This document shows positions 7,554-17,158 of a DNA stretch of 38,349 nucleotides, in pieces (position 1 is the first letter of the stretch; each line of letters starts with the position of its first letter). The stretch lies in assembly GCA_944367955.1 (NCBI GenBank), contig CALVWU010000005.1, positions 1 through 38,349 of the forward strand. The letters are read 5' to 3'. The position numbers and the translations under genes are program-made. The notes below the pieces were generated by a model. It had not been told where the DNA came from. It made no database searches and worked only from the letters and a program-made list of their open reading frames with translations. This DNA is from an uncultured Clostridia bacterium (GTDB taxonomy: Bacteria > Bacillota > Clostridia > Christensenellales > Borkfalkiaceae).

Positions 7554-10031
7554 CTTCATCTGCACGTTTCCGTCGGGAAACCTGCTTTTGTGTTTGAGCG
7601 AATACACCGCCTTTACAGTGGTTATGCCGAGGTTTTTAAGCGATTTGCCGCGCGAAGGACGGGCCTCGATTGAGATGTCCTCGGTCTGGATTTCGCTGAC
7701 CGAGCCGTCTTCGGCCACGACCGCGAGCATGTACGGCACCGTAACATAGTCGGCGAACAGCACCTGCGACTTCGAATCGGTTATCATTACGCCCTTGCGC
7801 CCGCGCGAAAGGGGATCGATCAGCGAGGATATTACCCGCTTGAACAGGCCCTTGTCGGTAACTATAATCACTTCGCCCTCGCCGTTTATCTGGGTGGCGA
7901 ACAGCACCTCGTCGCTTATATCCACAAGCATGCCCTTTACGCCCGCGGCTATGCGCCCCTGACAGGGTATATCGTCGGTTACGGCGTTCAGACAGATGCC
8001 GCCGCGCGTGACGAGGCACATGGTGGTATACTCGTCGCCGACAAAGGGTTCAATGTTTACTATTTCGTCCCCCGCTTTTAATTTGATGGCGGGATATACC
8101 GATTTTACAAGTCCGTATTCGGCCCATTCGCTGCGCTTTACCATACCCTGCTTTGTAAAGAACAGCACGTCGCCCGCGGGCAGTCCCTGCGAAATATCGA
8201 ACAGCTTTATCACCCTTTCGCCGTTGAGCGCGCCGTCGTAGAACGTTTTAAGCTTGATGGCGGGCGAACGGTATTCGGCGTCGTCAATCTGTTCAAGCTC
8301 GAACTTTACGGCGTTGCCGTAGTTGGTGAAGCCCAGCAGCAGACCGTCGGAGCTGCACGGCAGCACCTGCGTGAAGATTACGTCGCCCTTCGACGAAGGA
8401 GCGAGCGCGCGCTTGCTCTTGGGTTCGAATTCGGCGGCGGACATAAACTTTATTCCGCCCGAAGCGGTGAGCGCGGCCACCCAGGGAGTTGCGGGACGCT
8501 TTATGTCCTGGCGCACGACTTCGATGGCCTCGACCGAGGGCACGATGACCGACTTGCGGGGGCAGGGGTATTTGTTCTTTATTTCGCGCAGTTCCTTTTT
8601 TACTATGTCCATCTGCATATCGCGCGAAGCGAGGATGGCCTTGTACTGCTTTATCTTTATTTTAAGCTCTTTAAGTTCCTGTTCGAGCTTGGTAACTTCG
8701 AGCTTGGTCAGACGCGCGAGGCGCAGATCGAGTATGGCCTGGGCCTGACGTTCGGTAAGCGAAAAGCGCGCCATCAACTTTTTGCGGGCGTCGGGAGTGG
8801 ATTCGGCCTTTTTGATTATTTCGATGACCTCGTCGATGTTGTGAACGCCTATTATAAGCCCTTCCAGAATATGGCAGCGGGCTTCGGCCTGCTTTAAGTC
8901 GTATTTGGTGCGGCGCACTATCACCGTGCGCTGATAGTCGATGTAGTACTTTAACAGCTCGATAAGTCCCAGCTGCTGGGGTTTGCCGCCCGCAATGGCC
9001 ACCATGTTGATGCCGAAAGTGCATTCGAGATCGGTATATTTGAAAAGATATGCAAGTATTGCGTCGACGTCGGCGTTCTTTTTGCAGACGATGACCGCGC
9101 GCATGCCCGAACGGTCGGATTCGTCCACTATCTCTGCTATGCCCGAAAGCATGTCCTTTTTGTCTTCGCGCAGCAGCATTATCTTTCGCAGCAGCTCGGC
9201 CTTGTTGGTCTGATAGGGCAATTCGGTGCACACTATCATCTTTTTACCGCCGTCGCCGTTTTCGACGGAATATTTTGCGCGCAGCGTTATTTTGCCCTTG
9301 CCGGTGCGGTATGCCTGCTTTAACTCGTTTTCGATGATGTATCCGCCGGTGGGAAAATCGGGGCCGGGGATTATCTTCATCAGCTCTTCGAGCGTCATCT
9401 TGGGCCTGTCTATCATGGCGCAGACGCCTTCGATCACCTCGCCGAGGTTATGTGTGGGTATGTTTGTTGCAAGACCGACGGCTATGCCGTTTGCGCCGTT
9501 CACCAACAGGTTGGGAAACCTGCCGGGGAGAATATCCGGCTCTAACAGGCTGTCGTCGAAGTTGAACGAAAAGGGAACGGTTTCCTTGTCGATGTCGCGC
9601 AAAAGTTCCAAGGCGAGCGGCTCTAAGCGCGCTTCGGTATACCTCATTGCGGCGGCGGGGTCGCCGTCGACCGAACCGAAGTTGCCGTGGCCGTTTACAA
9701 GCGTCATGCGCATGTTGAAATCCTGCGCCATGCGCACCATGGCGTCGTATACCGAACTGTCGCCGTGGGGATGGTATTTACCCATGCAGTCGCCGACTAT
9801 GCGCGCCGACTTTTTGTGCGGCTTGTCGGGAGTGAGGCCCATCTCCATCATGGTATACAGTATGCGACGCTGAACGGGCTTTAAACCGTCCTCTACGCGG
9901 GGAAGAGCCCTGTCGAGAATGACAAACTCGGCATACGGCAGCATGGCCTGGGGCATGACCTCTTCGATGGGTGTGGTGAACACGCTGCCCTGCGGGATGG
10001 TGGTTTGAAAATCGTCGTTCTTTTTAGCCAT
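7548..10031 (-). CDS. parC: Type IIA DNA topoisomerase subunit A (topoisomerase IV ParC-like)
   Basis: The DNA-cleaving subunit of a type II topoisomerase, which relaxes or decatenates DNA with the ATPase subunit encoded just upstream. The 827 residues contain the quinolone-pocket block [12 protein letters not shown] (Ser92 and Asp96 in the positions linked to fluoroquinolone sensitivity) and the active-site tyrosine Tyr131 (AAAMRYTE). The C-terminal beta-pinwheel region lacks a clear GyrA box (QRRGGKG), which favours topoisomerase IV over gyrase, though a second gyrase cannot be excluded. Start ATG at 10031 overlaps the upstream stop in TGATG, so the two subunits are translationally coupled. 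No recF or dnaA is nearby, again arguing against the main gyrase locus. Confidence 0.9.
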   Translation of the reverse strand: MAKKNDDFQTTIPQGSVFTTPIEEVMPQAMLPYAEFVILDRALPRVEDGLKPVQRRILYTMMEMGLTPDKPHKKSARIVGDCMGKYHPHGDSSVYDAMVRMAQDFNMRMTLVNGHGNFGSVDGDPAAAMRYTEARLEPLALELLRDIDKETVPFSFNFDDSLLEPDILPGRFPNLLVNGANGIAVGLATNIPTHNLGEVIEGVCAMIDRPKMTLEELMKIIPGPDFPTGGYIIENELKQAYRTGKGKITLRAKYSVENGDGGKKMIVCTELPYQTNKAELLRKIMLLREDKKDMLSGIAEIVDESDRSGMRAVIVCKKNADVDAILAYLFKYTDLECTFGINMVAIAGGKPQQLGLIELLKYYIDYQRTVIVRRTKYDLKQAEARCHILEGLIIGVHNIDEVIEIIKKAESTPDARKKLMARFSLTERQAQAILDLRLARLTKLEVTKLEQELKELKIKIKQYKAILASRDMQMDIVKKELREIKNKYPCPRKSVIVPSVEAIEVVRQDIKRPATPWVAALTASGGIKFMSAAEFEPKSKRALAPSSKGDVIFTQVLPCSSDGLLLGFTNYGNAVKFELEQIDDAEYRSPAIKLKTFYDGALNGERVIKLFDISQGLPAGDVLFFTKQGMVKRSEWAEYGLVKSVYPAIKLKAGDEIVNIEPFVGDEYTTMCLVTRGGICLNAVTDDIPCQGRIAAGVKGMLVDISDEVLFATQINGEGEVIIVTDKGLFKRVISSLIDPLSRGRKGVMITDSKSQVLFADYVTVPYMLAVVAEDGSVSEIQTEDISIEARPSRGKSLKNLGITTVKAVYSLKHKSRFPDGNVQMKI

Positions 10032-12106
10032 CAGTCAGCAGCCTCCCCTTCTTCGCGCTTAAAGTTTACTTTTTCGATGAATCCGTCAACCTTGTTGAAA
10101 TTGGCGTTTTCGGCCAAAAACTGTTTTCTGCCCTCAACCTTGTCTCCCATGAGCATGTCTATCACGCGGGTGGCGGCCGAGGCGTCTTCGATAGTTACCT
10201 GAATGAGATTGCGCGTGGCGGGATTCATGGTGGTATCCCACAGCTGATCGGCAGACATTTCGCCCAGACCTTTATAACGCTGAATGGAATAGCCCTTGCC
10301 TATCTTTTTTATGGCCTCGTCAAGTTCCTTATCGTCGTAGGCGTACTCCACCATATCCTTTTTATACACCTTGTATAAAGGCGGCATGCCTATATAAACG
10401 CAGCCCGCCTTTACGAGGTCGCGCATGTATTTAAAGAAAAACGTCAGCAGTATGCATCGGATATGCAGGCCGTCCTGGTCGGCATCGGAGAGGATGATAA
10501 CCTTTTTATAGCGCGTTTTTTCGACGTCGAAAGAGTTGTTGAACCCCGCGCCTATGGCCGAAACGAGCGTCTTTAACTCCTCGTTTTGCAGGGCCTGCAA
10601 CGCGCTCTTTTTTTGCACGTTAAGCGGCTTGCCGCGCAGGGGCAGAATGGACTGGTATTGCCTTACCCTTGCCTGCTTTGCCGTGCCTCCGGCGGAGTCG
10701 CCTTCGACTATGAACAGCTCGTTGAGTTCGGGATTTTTGCCGGAGCATGCCGCAAGCTTGCCCACGAGAGTGAGCTCGTCGCTTTCGGAAGTGGCCTTGG
10801 CGATGTCGCGTTCGGCGCGGTGCTTAATTCTGTCGTCGGCGGCAAACTTGGCCTTGCGCGCAATGGCGTCGAACACGGCCTTGCCGTTTTTGCCGTTCAT
10901 GAGAGCGGTCAGACCCTCGGTTACGGCCTGTTCTACGGGGGCTTTGGCTTCGGGATTGCCCAGCTTTGTCTTTGTTTGGCCTTCGAACTCGACGTTATTC
11001 ATCTTTACGGTGAGCACGGCGGTGAGGCCCTCTTTGATGTCGTCGGCTATGAACAGCGGCTCTTTGGCCTTTAATATGCCGTTGGCCTTGGCGTAGTCGT
11101 TTACCACTTTAAGCACGCCGTTGTGGAAACCCGTTTCGTGATAACCGCCTTCGATGGTGGAGATGTTGTTTACAAAGGAATATAAGCTTTCGTCGTCGTC
11201 CTTGGTGTGGCACACGGCGAACTCTATCTTTATTTTGCCCGCGTCCGCGCCCTTGATTTTTATGTCCTTTAAGGCCGAATAATAGAGCGGTTCGGCGTAC
11301 AGTGGGGTCTTGCCCTCGTTTAAATAGTTTACAAAATCCACCAGGCCGCCGTCGTACTTAAAGCTGACCGGCTCGCGCTTGGGCAGCGGCACCTTTTTTA
11401 TTTTGGTTTCGCCGTCGTCGCCCACAACTTCCTCTTCGCGGTACCTCGCCCTGTCGTCGGCGAAATTTATCTTTACGCCCTTGTTCAAAAAGGCCAGTTC
11501 CTTTAAGCGTTTGAACACGGTGTCGTAGCTCCATTCCACCGTTTCGAACACGCGCTTATCGGGCATGAAACGCACATATGTGCCGCGCTTCGAGGTTTTT
11601 TCGCCCGTGTTTTGCAGCGGGCCTTCGGGTACGCCGCACAGCCACTTTTTGCGCTGTGAATCGTACGAACTTTTAAAGGACATCGTGTACACCGTCTTGC
11701 GGTACACTTCTACTTTCAGCCAGGTGGACAGCGCATTCGTTACCGACGCGCCCACGCCGTGCAGACCGCCCGAAAAAGCGTAGTTGTTCGAATCGAACTT
11801 GCCGCCCGCATGCAGTTTGGTGAATATGAGCTCCACGCCGCTCATGTGGGCCTTGGTGTTTATATCGGTTGGCATGCCGCGGCCGTTATCTTCCACCGAG
11901 GCCGAGCCGTCGGAGTGGAGAGTTACGCTTATTTCGTCGGCATAGCCGTTGGCGGCCTCGTCGATGGCGTTATCGACTATCTCCCACAGAATGTGGTGCA
12001 GGCCCTTTACGCCCGTCGAGCCGATGTACATGCCGGGACGGACGCGGACGGCTTCGAGCCCTTCGAGTATCTTTAAATCGTTTGCGTTGTAACTTTTTTC
12101 TGCCAT
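10031..12106 (-). CDS. parE: Type IIA DNA topoisomerase subunit B (topoisomerase IV ParE-like)
   Basis: The ATPase subunit partner of the downstream gene. The GHKL ATPase motifs are clear: [20 protein letters not shown] and [15 protein letters not shown], followed by the Toprim motifs [12 protein letters not shown] and [12 protein letters not shown] chose ATG 12106 ([10 protein letters not shown]; 691 residues) because it has a GGAAAAG ribosome site and matches family N-termini. An upstream in-frame ATG at 12166 would add a 20-residue tail unlike the family and lies next to the predicted transcript start. A strong promoter lies at 12177-12205. Assignment to ParE rather than GyrB follows the partner subunit and is moderately sure. 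Confidence 0.9.
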   Translation of the reverse strand: MAEKSYNANDLKILEGLEAVRVRPGMYIGSTGVKGLHHILWEIVDNAIDEAANGYADEISVTLHSDGSASVEDNGRGMPTDINTKAHMSGVELIFTKLHAGGKFDSNNYAFSGGLHGVGASVTNALSTWLKVEVYRKTVYTMSFKSSYDSQRKKWLCGVPEGPLQNTGEKTSKRGTYVRFMPDKRVFETVEWSYDTVFKRLKELAFLNKGVKINFADDRARYREEEVVGDDGETKIKKVPLPKREPVSFKYDGGLVDFVNYLNEGKTPLYAEPLYYSALKDIKIKGADAGKIKIEFAVCHTKDDDESLYSFVNNISTIEGGYHETGFHNGVLKVVNDYAKANGILKAKEPLFIADDIKEGLTAVLTVKMNNVEFEGQTKTKLGNPEAKAPVEQAVTEGLTALMNGKNGKAVFDAIARKAKFAADDRIKHRAERDIAKATSESDELTLVGKLAACSGKNPELNELFIVEGDSAGGTAKQARVRQYQSILPLRGKPLNVQKKSALQALQNEELKTLVSAIGAGFNNSFDVEKTRYKKVIILSDADQDGLHIRCILLTFFFKYMRDLVKAGCVYIGMPPLYKVYKKDMVEYAYDDKELDEAIKKIGKGYSIQRYKGLGEMSADQLWDTTMNPATRNLIQVTIEDASAATRVIDMLMGDKVEGRKQFLAENANFNKVDGFIEKVNFKREEGEAAD

Positions 12107-12176
12107 ATCTTTTCCGTAAGAGCCGCGCTTCGCCGCAATACCGACGAATACGCACCCATTGTACATTATTTAATTT

Positions 12177-12205
12177 ATTATACCAGATATTGTATAAAAA
12201 TGCAA
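12177..12205 (-). promoter_or_regulatory. Promoter of the topoisomerase operon with flanking TTGTACA sites
   Basis: TTGCAT (12200-12205), a 17-base spacer and a consensus TATAAT (12177-12182) on the minus strand. Two TTGTACA copies (12159-12165 and 12209-12215, plus-strand reading) flank the core promoter exactly 50 bases apart and could be operator sites. Confidence 0.75.
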
Positions 12206-12289
12206 TAGTTGTACACTTTTTAATGCGCGCAAACGCAAAATTTTTTTAATTGATTTTATCCGCCCGGACGCCGAAGCGTATTTTTTAGG

Positions 12290-12329
12290 ACAAAAACAAG
12301 GGTGCGGCGGCCGTTCGGCCGCCGCACCC
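12290..12329 (-). terminator. Terminator of the surface protein gene
   Basis: A perfect 13-bp stem (12300-12312 with 12317-12329, four-base loop) followed on the minus strand by TTGTTTTTGT. It lies 35 bases after the stop codon. Confidence 0.9.
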
Positions 12330-12363
12330 GATGCGCTTAGCTGTTGTTTGCTATCGGAGCGCG

Positions 12364-14703
12364 TTACTTATTCTTTTTTTTGGACTGCTGCTCGGCTTCG
12401 GCCTGCGCCGCGATCTGTTCGACGTCGCCCTTATCCTTGGGTTTGATTACAAGCAGAACGACGAACGCGATGAAGAATACGCCGGCTATACAGTAGAGCA
12501 CGATGGCCGCAACGTTGTTTTCGAGCCAGTCGTCCTCGCCGTAAATTTCGGCTGCGGGCGAGGAGGCGCGCACTACAAGGAACGTATCGGTTGTGGCGCG
12601 GGAGAAGCCGGTATCTTCGAGCGTGAGACGCACGACATAGTATACCGAGGAATCCTGAGGCACGAAAGTTACCGAGGAGGAGTTCCACGAAAGGTCTTCG
12701 TATTCCTCGTCGTCGGTTACGAGGGTGAAGTACTTTCTGGAATTGGATATGCCGTCGTACTCATCGAAGAAGAGCGTGTAGGCATTGTTTACAACCTGGT
12801 TGTAGGTGAGATCGACGCCCGTTTCGTTGTACAGAGCCTCGCGGTCGAACACATACAGGTTGTAATTTGCCGTATATGTGCCGCTTACGCCCGTTATATC
12901 GAACTTGGCGTTGTTGTAGGTGGAACCGACATAGCCGACCGATTGAAGGCCGGGGTCTTCCACCGTGGCGGGCTTGTAGGAAACTTCCACTTCGAAGTAG
13001 GGCAGCAGGTCTTCATATTCCTCCTCCCATATTTCTGAGGTATCAATATCCTGCATTTCGCCGTCTTCGTCGTAGTACCACATGGAGTTGCCGCTCGCGT
13101 CGGCGGCCACTATCGTAAAGCGATAGGTGGTTTCGGCCTCCTCGATGGGGAGGGCGAGTTCGTTATAGTCGAGCGAAGTCGAAGAACCCGTTGTACCGGC
13201 ACTGTAATATATGGAATAGGTCAAATCGGTGTATCCGCCGATGTTATCGGTTATATAACCCGAAAATTCGGGCAGACAGAAGGTTGCGTCGGAACTTGCG
13301 AACAGACCTTCGGGATAGTTTTCGGCGATGTGCGCGTCTATCTTTGCCTGATACTCTTCGGCAACCTTGGCAACGTAGTCGACATAGCTCTGATAGTCGG
13401 TGACGGAGGAATCGCCGTAGGTTGCGCCGCGGCTGTCCTTCACTATTCTTATAAAGGACTTATCGGGCGTTGTGGACTGTTCGCCCTTGACTTCGGCTAT
13501 ATCCACCTTGTATTGGTCGGAAACGTACCAATCGACGAACACATAGTCGGTCTGCGCGCGGGAAGAAGTCGTATCCCTTACATACAGGCACACTTTTACG
13601 AGGCCGTATGTGGAATAGCCGTTGGTTTCGACTATGCCGTCCTGGGTGAGGAAGGGCACATAAGTGTACTGATCGCGCAGAAGTTTATACGAAGACGAAG
13701 TTGTGATTTCGGTAAAGAGCTCGGACTCTTCGTCGGTATCGTTATAGTTGATGTCGGTTGCGTTGAACTGTTCGTTGGTGAGAACGTAATAGCTTACCGT
13801 CGTTCTGGGCGAGGTGGTCATTACGTCTATCGTGGTGTAGTCTATATCCACCTCTTCGCCGTATTCGAGATAGTTGACGGGGGAATTGAGGCAGACGACG
13901 GGGGCCTGATCGTCGTGGATGGTGCCGCCCGTGTAGCCGCCGTTGTTATCCGAAACCGCGCCGAACACTTCGAAGCTTTGGCCGTTGAGCGAATACATTA
14001 TCATTTCGCTGCTTTCGCCGTCCTCGCACTCCGCGCTGAACGTGATGGGCGTGGCGGCGTTGTCGCCGGAGGACACGAACGAAGCATAGTTCTGGCGAAC
14101 GTTTACAAAGTCGGCCCCGCTGTCTTGGCCGTTGATGTTGATATCGTAATTGCCCGCGGAGTAATTGCCGAAAGCGATGGATATTTTCGAATAATCGGCA
14201 AGAGTGAGCGTGGGCTGCGCGTCTTCGGCCAGATCGGTGGTCTGCGTAACGTATACGGCAAGCTCGCTGCCTTCGGGCATGAACACGATGTAGTTTTTGC
14301 TTACCTCGTCTTCGGTGGCGGCGTACTGCTGGCTGTCGAAGGCTATCGTATAGCTTGAAAAGTTGAGTTCTTCGAAACCGACGGTCATGTTGAACCTGCC
14401 GTTCACGCCCTCACCCTCTTCGTTGGCGGCCCACCAGTCATAGGCAAGATTTTTGCGGAAAGTTACCGTTTGATCGTTGCCGATGACGAACGAGGTATAG
14501 TCGGTGTGTCCGTCGTCGCTGTCGTCGGTTACGCGGATAACGGACACGGAAGCACCCGTTACGCCGGCATAGAAGACGTTGGTACCCGTAAGCGTGACGT
14601 CCCTGTAATCATCGGCCGCGGCAACGGAGGTTGCCGTTAAAGCGGTTGCCGCCACCGCGCAGATCGCGGATGCGGCGAGCATTGAAAGTTTGAACTTTTT
14701 CAT
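12364..14703 (-). CDS. Large secreted, membrane-anchored surface protein of unknown function
   Basis: A 779-residue exported protein. The N-terminus is a clear Sec signal peptide (KKFK, a hydrophobic stretch rich in Ala, likely cleavage after SVAAA). A long extracellular part rich in Thr, Ser, Tyr, Asp and Glu follows, with beta-rich Ig-like character but no motif I can name; it is acidic throughout. One membrane helix lies at about 732-753, then a short lysine-rich cytoplasmic tail (KKKNK). The layout suggests a single-span cell-envelope protein with an adhesion or binding role, by inference only. It is monocistronic: a near-consensus promoter with a roughly 70-base leader upstream and a strong terminator downstream. 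No good ribosome site is visible close to the start. Confidence 0.85.
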   Translation of the reverse strand: MKKFKLSMLAASAICAVAATALTATSVAAADDYRDVTLTGTNVFYAGVTGASVSVIRVTDDSDDGHTDYTSFVIGNDQTVTFRKNLAYDWWAANEEGEGVNGRFNMTVGFEELNFSSYTIAFDSQQYAATEDEVSKNYIVFMPEGSELAVYVTQTTDLAEDAQPTLTLADYSKISIAFGNYSAGNYDININGQDSGADFVNVRQNYASFVSSGDNAATPITFSAECEDGESSEMIMYSLNGQSFEVFGAVSDNNGGYTGGTIHDDQAPVVCLNSPVNYLEYGEEVDIDYTTIDVMTTSPRTTVSYYVLTNEQFNATDINYNDTDEESELFTEITTSSSYKLLRDQYTYVPFLTQDGIVETNGYSTYGLVKVCLYVRDTTSSRAQTDYVFVDWYVSDQYKVDIAEVKGEQSTTPDKSFIRIVKDSRGATYGDSSVTDYQSYVDYVAKVAEEYQAKIDAHIAENYPEGLFASSDATFCLPEFSGYITDNIGGYTDLTYSIYYSAGTTGSSTSLDYNELALPIEEAETTYRFTIVAADASGNSMWYYDEDGEMQDIDTSEIWEEEYEDLLPYFEVEVSYKPATVEDPGLQSVGYVGSTYNNAKFDITGVSGTYTANYNLYVFDREALYNETGVDLTYNQVVNNAYTLFFDEYDGISNSRKYFTLVTDDEEYEDLSWNSSSVTFVPQDSSVYYVVRLTLEDTGFSRATTDTFLVVRASSPAAEIYGEDDWLENNVAAIVLYCIAGVFFIAFVVLLVIKPKDKGDVEQIAAQAEAEQQSKKKNK

Positions 14704-14780
14704 AGAGATTAAAACCTTGATGTGTTATATATGACTGTATTGTAAGGTTGCGGCAAACAGATTATTTTTGCCACTAACAA

Positions 14781-14809
14781 ATAATACAATAATATAATGG
14801 CATTGTCAA
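14781..14809 (-). promoter_or_regulatory. Promoter of the surface protein gene
   Basis: On the minus strand TTGACA (14804-14809), a 17-base spacer and TATTAT (14781-14786), close to the vegetative consensus. The distance to the start codon implies an untranslated leader of about 70 bases. Confidence 0.8.
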
Positions 14810-14856
14810 CCAATTTGAAAAACGCGGGAGCATTTTTCATGTAAAATACTTAAAAA

Positions 14857-15546
14857 TTATACTTTTATTTTAAAAACGTTCCACGGTTTTTCATCTTTGG
14901 GGGGTTCTATTTCGAACCTGAGCTTTTCGCCCGTGGTGGGATGGGTGAAGCGAAGCGAATACGCCCACAGCGCAAGCCGGCCCTTTACGGCGTTTTCGCC
15001 GCCGTAGCGCATGTCGCCGTACAGAGGGCAGTTTATGGCCGCCATCTGAACGCGGATCTGATGAGTGCGGCCCGTGTGCAGCTTTACTTCGGCAAGCGAC
15101 AGCCCGCCCGCGCGTTCGAGCACGTTGTATTCGAGCGAGGCGAATTTTGCCCCCTCTTCGGTCTGAGTGCACACATACACCATGTTGTTGAGCGAGTTCT
15201 TTCTTAAATAATTTTCAAGCGTGGCGCGCGGCTTGGAAGGGCAGCCGCACAGCACGGCGAAATATAACTTTTCGAACCCGCCTGTGCGCATCTGCTCGGA
15301 AAGCCTTGCCGCGGCCTTTGATGTTTTTGCAAACACCATGACGCCGCCGGTGGGCCTGTCGAGCCTGTGCACAAGCCCCAAAAACACGTTGCCGGGCTTT
15401 TCGTAGGTTGTCTTTATGTAGCGTTTTACGCAGTCGAAAAGATTGTCGTCGCCGCTTTCATCGGGGCAGCAGGCCACGTTTTGCGGCTTTAACACGACTA
15501 TTATGTGGTTGTCTTCGTATAAAATTACAAGTTCGCTTTCGAGCAT
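14857..15546 (-). CDS. RluA-family RNA pseudouridine synthase
   Basis: Converts specific uridines in rRNA or tRNA to pseudouridine in the cytoplasm. From ATG 15546 it has 229 residues. The catalytic motif HRLDR (60-64; Asp63 is the nucleophile) and the RluA-type C-terminal block (LHTGRTHQIRVQ, then CPLYGD) are present. There is no N-terminal S4 domain, so it is a compact member of the family; the target base cannot be told. The start at 15546 is supported by an AAGGAAAG ribosome site. An open frame continues upstream to 15690 but would overlap the preceding gene with unrelated sequence. It follows the methyltransferase by 58 bases, and the two RNA-modification genes are probably one transcript. 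Confidence 0.92.
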   Translation of the reverse strand: MLESELVILYEDNHIIVVLKPQNVACCPDESGDDNLFDCVKRYIKTTYEKPGNVFLGLVHRLDRPTGGVMVFAKTSKAAARLSEQMRTGGFEKLYFAVLCGCPSKPRATLENYLRKNSLNNMVYVCTQTEEGAKFASLEYNVLERAGGLSLAEVKLHTGRTHQIRVQMAAINCPLYGDMRYGGENAVKGRLALWAYSLRFTHPTTGEKLRFEIEPPKDEKPWNVFKIKV

Positions 15547-15604
15547 ACGACTTTCCTTATATTGTTTGCCGCGCGGCGGACTGACTGCCTTGCCGCGGCG
15601 GAAG

Positions 15605-16477
15605 TTAATCGAACGTTGCCAGCCCGCTCGCCCCGCACGGCAGAGGAATGCCCTCTTCGGTGGGCAGCCCCACTTCGTACGACTGCACATTTGCGCCGAA
15701 GCGTTTTAAAGTGAGCTGCAATATATTGTTGATAACGCAGGGTTGAAGCCCCGTGGTGTAACTGTTTATAAGCACGAACAGCGGCTTTGGCGCAAGCACC
15801 TTTGAACACATTGCAACAAAGTCGAACAGGTCGTCTTCTATCTTCCACATTTCGCCGCCCGGCCCCCGCCCGTAGCTGGGGGGATCCATTATTATGCCGT
15901 CGTACAGGTTGCCGCGGCGTATCTCGCGGGAGACGAATTTGGCGCAGTCGTCCACAATGTAGCGGATGCCCGACGTCACGCCCGAAAGACGGGCGTTTTC
16001 GCCCGCGCGTTCGACCATGCCCTTCGCCGCGTCGACATGCGTGACGAGCGCGCCCTGCTTGGCGCAGGCCACCGACGCGCCGCCGGTGTAGGCGAACAGA
16101 TTGAGTATCTTTATCTCTCTGCCCGGTTCGCGCTGCATCCTTTGGGCGATGAGCGAGCGCATGGCGTTCCAGTTTACCGCCTGTTCGGGGAACAGGCCGG
16201 TGTGTTTAAAGCCCATCGGCTTTATTTTGAAAGTGAGATCGCGATAGGATATGTTCCACTCTTCGGGAAAGGGCAGACGCCTTTCCCACGCGCCGCCGCC
16301 CTTTGAACTGCGGCGGTAGACGGCGTTTATGCCGGGAACGGAATACAGGTCGGTATCGCCCTTCCATATGACCTGCGGGTCGGGGCGGAGCAGCACCACG
16401 TCTCCCCAGCGTTCGAGCTTCATGCCCTCGCTTGTGGCGATGATTTTATAATCTTTCCAGTCTTCGGCGATCTTCAT
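15605..16477 (-). CDS. Class I SAM-dependent rRNA methyltransferase (RlmI/RlmK-like)
   Basis: A Rossmann-fold methyltransferase, likely acting on 23S rRNA. The SAM-binding motif I is NLFAYTGGASVACA (126-139) and the catalytic motif IV is DPPSYGRG (198-205), as in the RlmI/RlmK group. It has 290 residues from ATG 16477, and lacks the N-terminal PUA domain of full RlmI proteins. An alternative ATG at 16486 lies inside the predicted -10 element, so 16477 is preferred. With the -10 ending seven bases before that ATG, the message would be leaderless or nearly so. It sits directly downstream of the phage-like block but behind that block's terminator. Confidence 0.88.
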   Translation of the reverse strand: MKIAEDWKDYKIIATSEGMKLERWGDVVLLRPDPQVIWKGDTDLYSVPGINAVYRRSSKGGGAWERRLPFPEEWNISYRDLTFKIKPMGFKHTGLFPEQAVNWNAMRSLIAQRMQREPGREIKILNLFAYTGGASVACAKQGALVTHVDAAKGMVERAGENARLSGVTSGIRYIVDDCAKFVSREIRRGNLYDGIIMDPPSYGRGPGGEMWKIEDDLFDFVAMCSKVLAPKPLFVLINSYTTGLQPCVINNILQLTLKRFGANVQSYEVGLPTEEGIPLPCGASGLATFD

Positions 16478-16484
16478 GCTAACC

Positions 16485-16513
16485 ATTATAAAATATCCGC
16501 GCGCAAAAGTAAA
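16485..16513 (-). promoter_or_regulatory. Promoter of the methyltransferase gene (leaderless type)
   Basis: TTTACT (16508-16513), a 17-base spacer and TATAAT (16485-16490) on the minus strand, only seven bases before the chosen ATG, with no Shine-Dalgarno sequence. Confidence 0.6.
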
Positions 16514-16587
16514 GCAAAAAGACGGGAACGGAGGCTTTTATTGCGCCGCGGGGAGCGGCTTGAAGAGCGCGGCCGCAAAAACGGCGC

Positions 16588-16621
16588 GAAAAGCGGGGCG
16601 CGGCCGTATGCCGCGCCCCGC
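16588..16621 (-). terminator. Terminator of the phage-like operon
   Basis: A 12-bp perfect GC stem (16593-16604 with 16610-16621, five-base loop) followed on the minus strand by TTTTCGCG. It lies about 40 bases after the stop of the last phage-like gene and before the methyltransferase promoter, isolating the block from host genes. Confidence 0.7.
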
Positions 16622-16662
16622 CCTCTTTAATTTTTCCGTACGCCCGGAGCGCGCGGAAAAAT

Positions 16663-17157
16663 TCAGTTGAAGGTTGAAAGATAGTTGTAGAGCGTGGAGT
16701 AGTAACTGCCGAGGTACTCCGCCGCCACCTCGTCCGCCGCATACAGAGCCATGCGCTCGGCGGGATCCTCTATGGCGAGATAGAAATCGCGCACCGCGAT
16801 ATAGCGTTCGAGATAGCTCAGCTCGTAATCCACAATGTAGCCCGAATCGTCCGAGCCGCTGCCGCCCGTTTCGCCGTCATGGGTGGGTTCGCCCAGTTCG
16901 AGGTTGAAAAGCAGCTGTTCGCGCAGTATTTCGACCTGATAATCCACTTCGGCTTCAAGCTCGGCCTTCTTGTCGTTATACAGCGACGAAAGATACATGT
17001 TGTTGGTGTTGCACAGGCAATAGTAGGCCTGCAACTGCTGCTCAAGCTTGTGTTCGAGCTCGTTCTTTTTCTGCTGCGCGGTGCGTATGAGCTTTTGTCG
17101 GACGGCGGGAAGTTCGTCCACTTCGTCCTGCGTGATGTCAATAATGTCGAATTGCAC
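16663..17157 (-). CDS. Coiled-coil protein ending the phage-like operon
   Basis: A 164-residue protein starting with GTG at 17157, supported by a GGAGG ribosome site six bases upstream and lying one base after the previous stop. Residues of about 20-85 form a long, charged predicted coiled coil (many Glu, Lys and Gln). A Gly/Ser/Asp-rich linker of about 90-108 follows, then a helical, Tyr-rich acidic C-terminus. No database-level family is recognised. In P22-type phages the gene after the gp10-like plug is the needle gp26, a trimeric coiled coil that seals the portal; the position and coiled coil would fit, but this is inference from order alone. A further neck or assembly factor is equally possible. 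Confidence 0.75.
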   Translation of the reverse strand: MQFDIIDITQDEVDELPAVRQKLIRTAQQKKNELEHKLEQQLQAYYCLCNTNNMYLSSLYNDKKAELEAEVDYQVEILREQLLFNLELGEPTHDGETGGSGSDDSGYIVDYELSYLERYIAVRDFYLAIEDPAERMALYAADEVAAEYLGSYYSTLYNYLSTFN

Positions 17158-17158
17158 G

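Noticed and set aside
12106..12166. N-terminal extension of the topoisomerase B subunit
   Set aside because: The extra 20 residues do not match the family, and ATG 12106 has its own ribosome site.
13330..14358. Long plus-strand open frame (342 codons) inside the surface protein gene
   Set aside because: It is antisense to a gene with signal peptide, promoter and terminator, lacks a ribosome site, and shows no domain. GC-rich codon use creates such shadow frames.
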